Part shown: one piece after another, positions 14,048 to 14,544 of the stretch | Position numbering within the stretch: the first letter of the stretch is position 1 | How the letters are laid out: each line of letters opens with the position of its first letter | NCBI GenBank assembly: GCA_003343765.1 | Contig: QAKO01000004.1 | Span: 1 to 14,544, forward strand | DNA: 14,544 bases | Origin: Bacillota bacterium | GTDB lineage: Bacteria > Bacillota > Clostridia > Christensenellales > Borkfalkiaceae | Direction: 5' to 3' | The notes under the pieces: model-generated | What the model was told of the DNA's origin: nothing | Seen by the model: the letters and a program-made list of their open reading frames with translations, nothing else | The model's database searches: none | Program-made: the position numbers and the translations under genes

Positions 14048-14076
14048 TTTACAACATTGCGTTTTTATTATATAAT
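14048..14076 (+). promoter_or_regulatory. Sigma-A-type promoter of the membrane protein
   Basis: TTTACA (14048-14053), a 17-bp spacer and a perfect TATAAT (14071-14076). The start site is expected near 14083. Confidence 0.8.
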
Positions 14077-14083
14077 AAGTGAG

Positions 14084-14100
14084 GGAACCTGACAGGTTCC
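14084..14100. promoter_or_regulatory. Palindrome at the expected transcription start
   Basis: GGAACCTG and CAGGTTCC are perfect eight-base arms with one base between. The position just after the -10 element fits a repressor operator. As RNA it would form only a 6-bp stem with a five-base loop. Confidence 0.5.
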
Positions 14101-14134
14101 GCATAATGCCGCAAGCGATAATTTCGGCATATGC

Positions 14135-14544
14135 ATGGATACAGTCGTGAAATTTATCGGAAGCACATTTCAATACGTTTTTAAAAATTTTCTGTTTATA
14201 TTTATTTTTGCGTTGATACCGTCTTATTTTTTTGCCATGTCGCTGGACACTGAGAACATCCATGTTCTGGCCGATGCGGTATTTAAAGACGGTACTCTTC
14301 AATTTCCGCAGATTTTTCATTTTATTTCCTTTGTGAACGGGCATGGCTGGCCGTATTCTCTTGTATGTCTGGCGGCCATGGCGGTATGTCTGCCGATGCT
14401 GTTGGGATTTATCGAAAAGCATATGCGCATCGGGTCGCGGTCGTTCAAGGGGCTTGCGGGGAGATTCAACACTAATTTTTTGTCGACGCTGATCATGACT
14501 GTTGTTTTTTTTGCACTCTATGAATTGTGGGCGTTGATCACGTC
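14135..14544 (+). CDS. Multi-pass membrane protein, 5' part (runs off the window)
   Basis: An open frame of 136 codons continues past the window end. It has hydrophobic segments at about residues 14-35 (VFKNFLFIFIFALIPSYFFA), 76-96 (WPYSLVCLAAMAVCLPMLLG) and 113-132 (FLSTLIMTVVFFALYELWAL), with a charged loop between the first two and KHMRIGSRSFK before the third. The frame is blocked by TGA at 14090, so the start is ATG 14135 or GTG 14147; no clear ribosome binding site is seen for either. It has its own promoter after the capsid operon. The pattern suggests a bacterial integral membrane protein of unknown function; the missing part prevents a family call. It is probably a host gene and marks the right edge of the phage-like module. 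Confidence 0.65.
   Translation, partial: MDTVVKFIGSTFQYVFKNFLFIFIFALIPSYFFAMSLDTENIHVLADAVFKDGTLQFPQIFHFISFVNGHGWPYSLVCLAAMAVCLPMLLGFIEKHMRIGSRSFKGLAGRFNTNFLSTLIMTVVFFALYELWALIT

Noticed and set aside
13878..14075. 65-codon + strand ORF after the capsid operon (with an inner ATG giving 55 codons)
   Set aside because: Only a weak GGGGAA site; it covers the membrane-gene promoter including its -10 box and shows no family pattern.

Overview
The window looks like a chromosome segment of a Gram-positive bacterium of the Bacillota, probably class Clostridia. The signs are strong AGGAGG-type ribosome binding sites, vegetative-type promoters of the TTGxxA-N17-TATAAT form, signal-peptide proteins ending in a single C-terminal membrane helix, and intrinsic terminators. 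The lineage is inferred from these habits only; there is no rRNA or marker gene here.

Layout. (1) 88-783 (+): a tandem OB-fold, SSB-like protein, followed by three strong hairpins (805-976). (2) 1065-3686 (-): a large exported beta-propeller-like protein with SH3-like domains and a C-terminal membrane anchor, transcribed from a good promoter (3952-3980) through an unusually long leader of about 260 nt. (3) 4140-5005 (+): a small basic ORF overlapping by GTGA a regulator whose middle resembles sigma-70 region 4, as in ArpU/RinA-type phage late regulators. (4) 5043-5738 (-): a second exported, C-terminally anchored protein with SH3-like character. (5) 5973-13828 (+): a compact head-and-packaging operon of podovirus (P22-like) plan: large terminase, an 87-aa protein resembling the C-terminal part of small terminases, portal, scaffold, HK97-fold major capsid protein, head-to-tail adaptor candidate, beta-propeller tail-hub candidate and a coiled-coil protein. 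A hairpin closes the operon. (6) 14135 to the window end (+): the start of a multi-pass membrane protein with its own promoter.

How they work together. Terminase, portal, scaffold and capsid protein would build and fill a DNA-containing head; the two genes after the capsid would close the portal vertex as a short tail nozzle. The region-4-like protein is placed where phage late activators usually sit, so it may drive the operon, whose upstream region (5739-5972) holds two tandem promoters and an inverted repeat. What is missing is striking: no integrase, replication, lysis, tail-fibre or receptor-binding gene, and no obvious DNA-binding small terminase lies between the flanking genes. The module is intact (no frameshifts, 4-bp overlaps kept), so it is either a segment of a larger split prophage or satellite, or a domesticated particle-forming (gene-transfer-agent-like) system. 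The sequence alone cannot decide between these.
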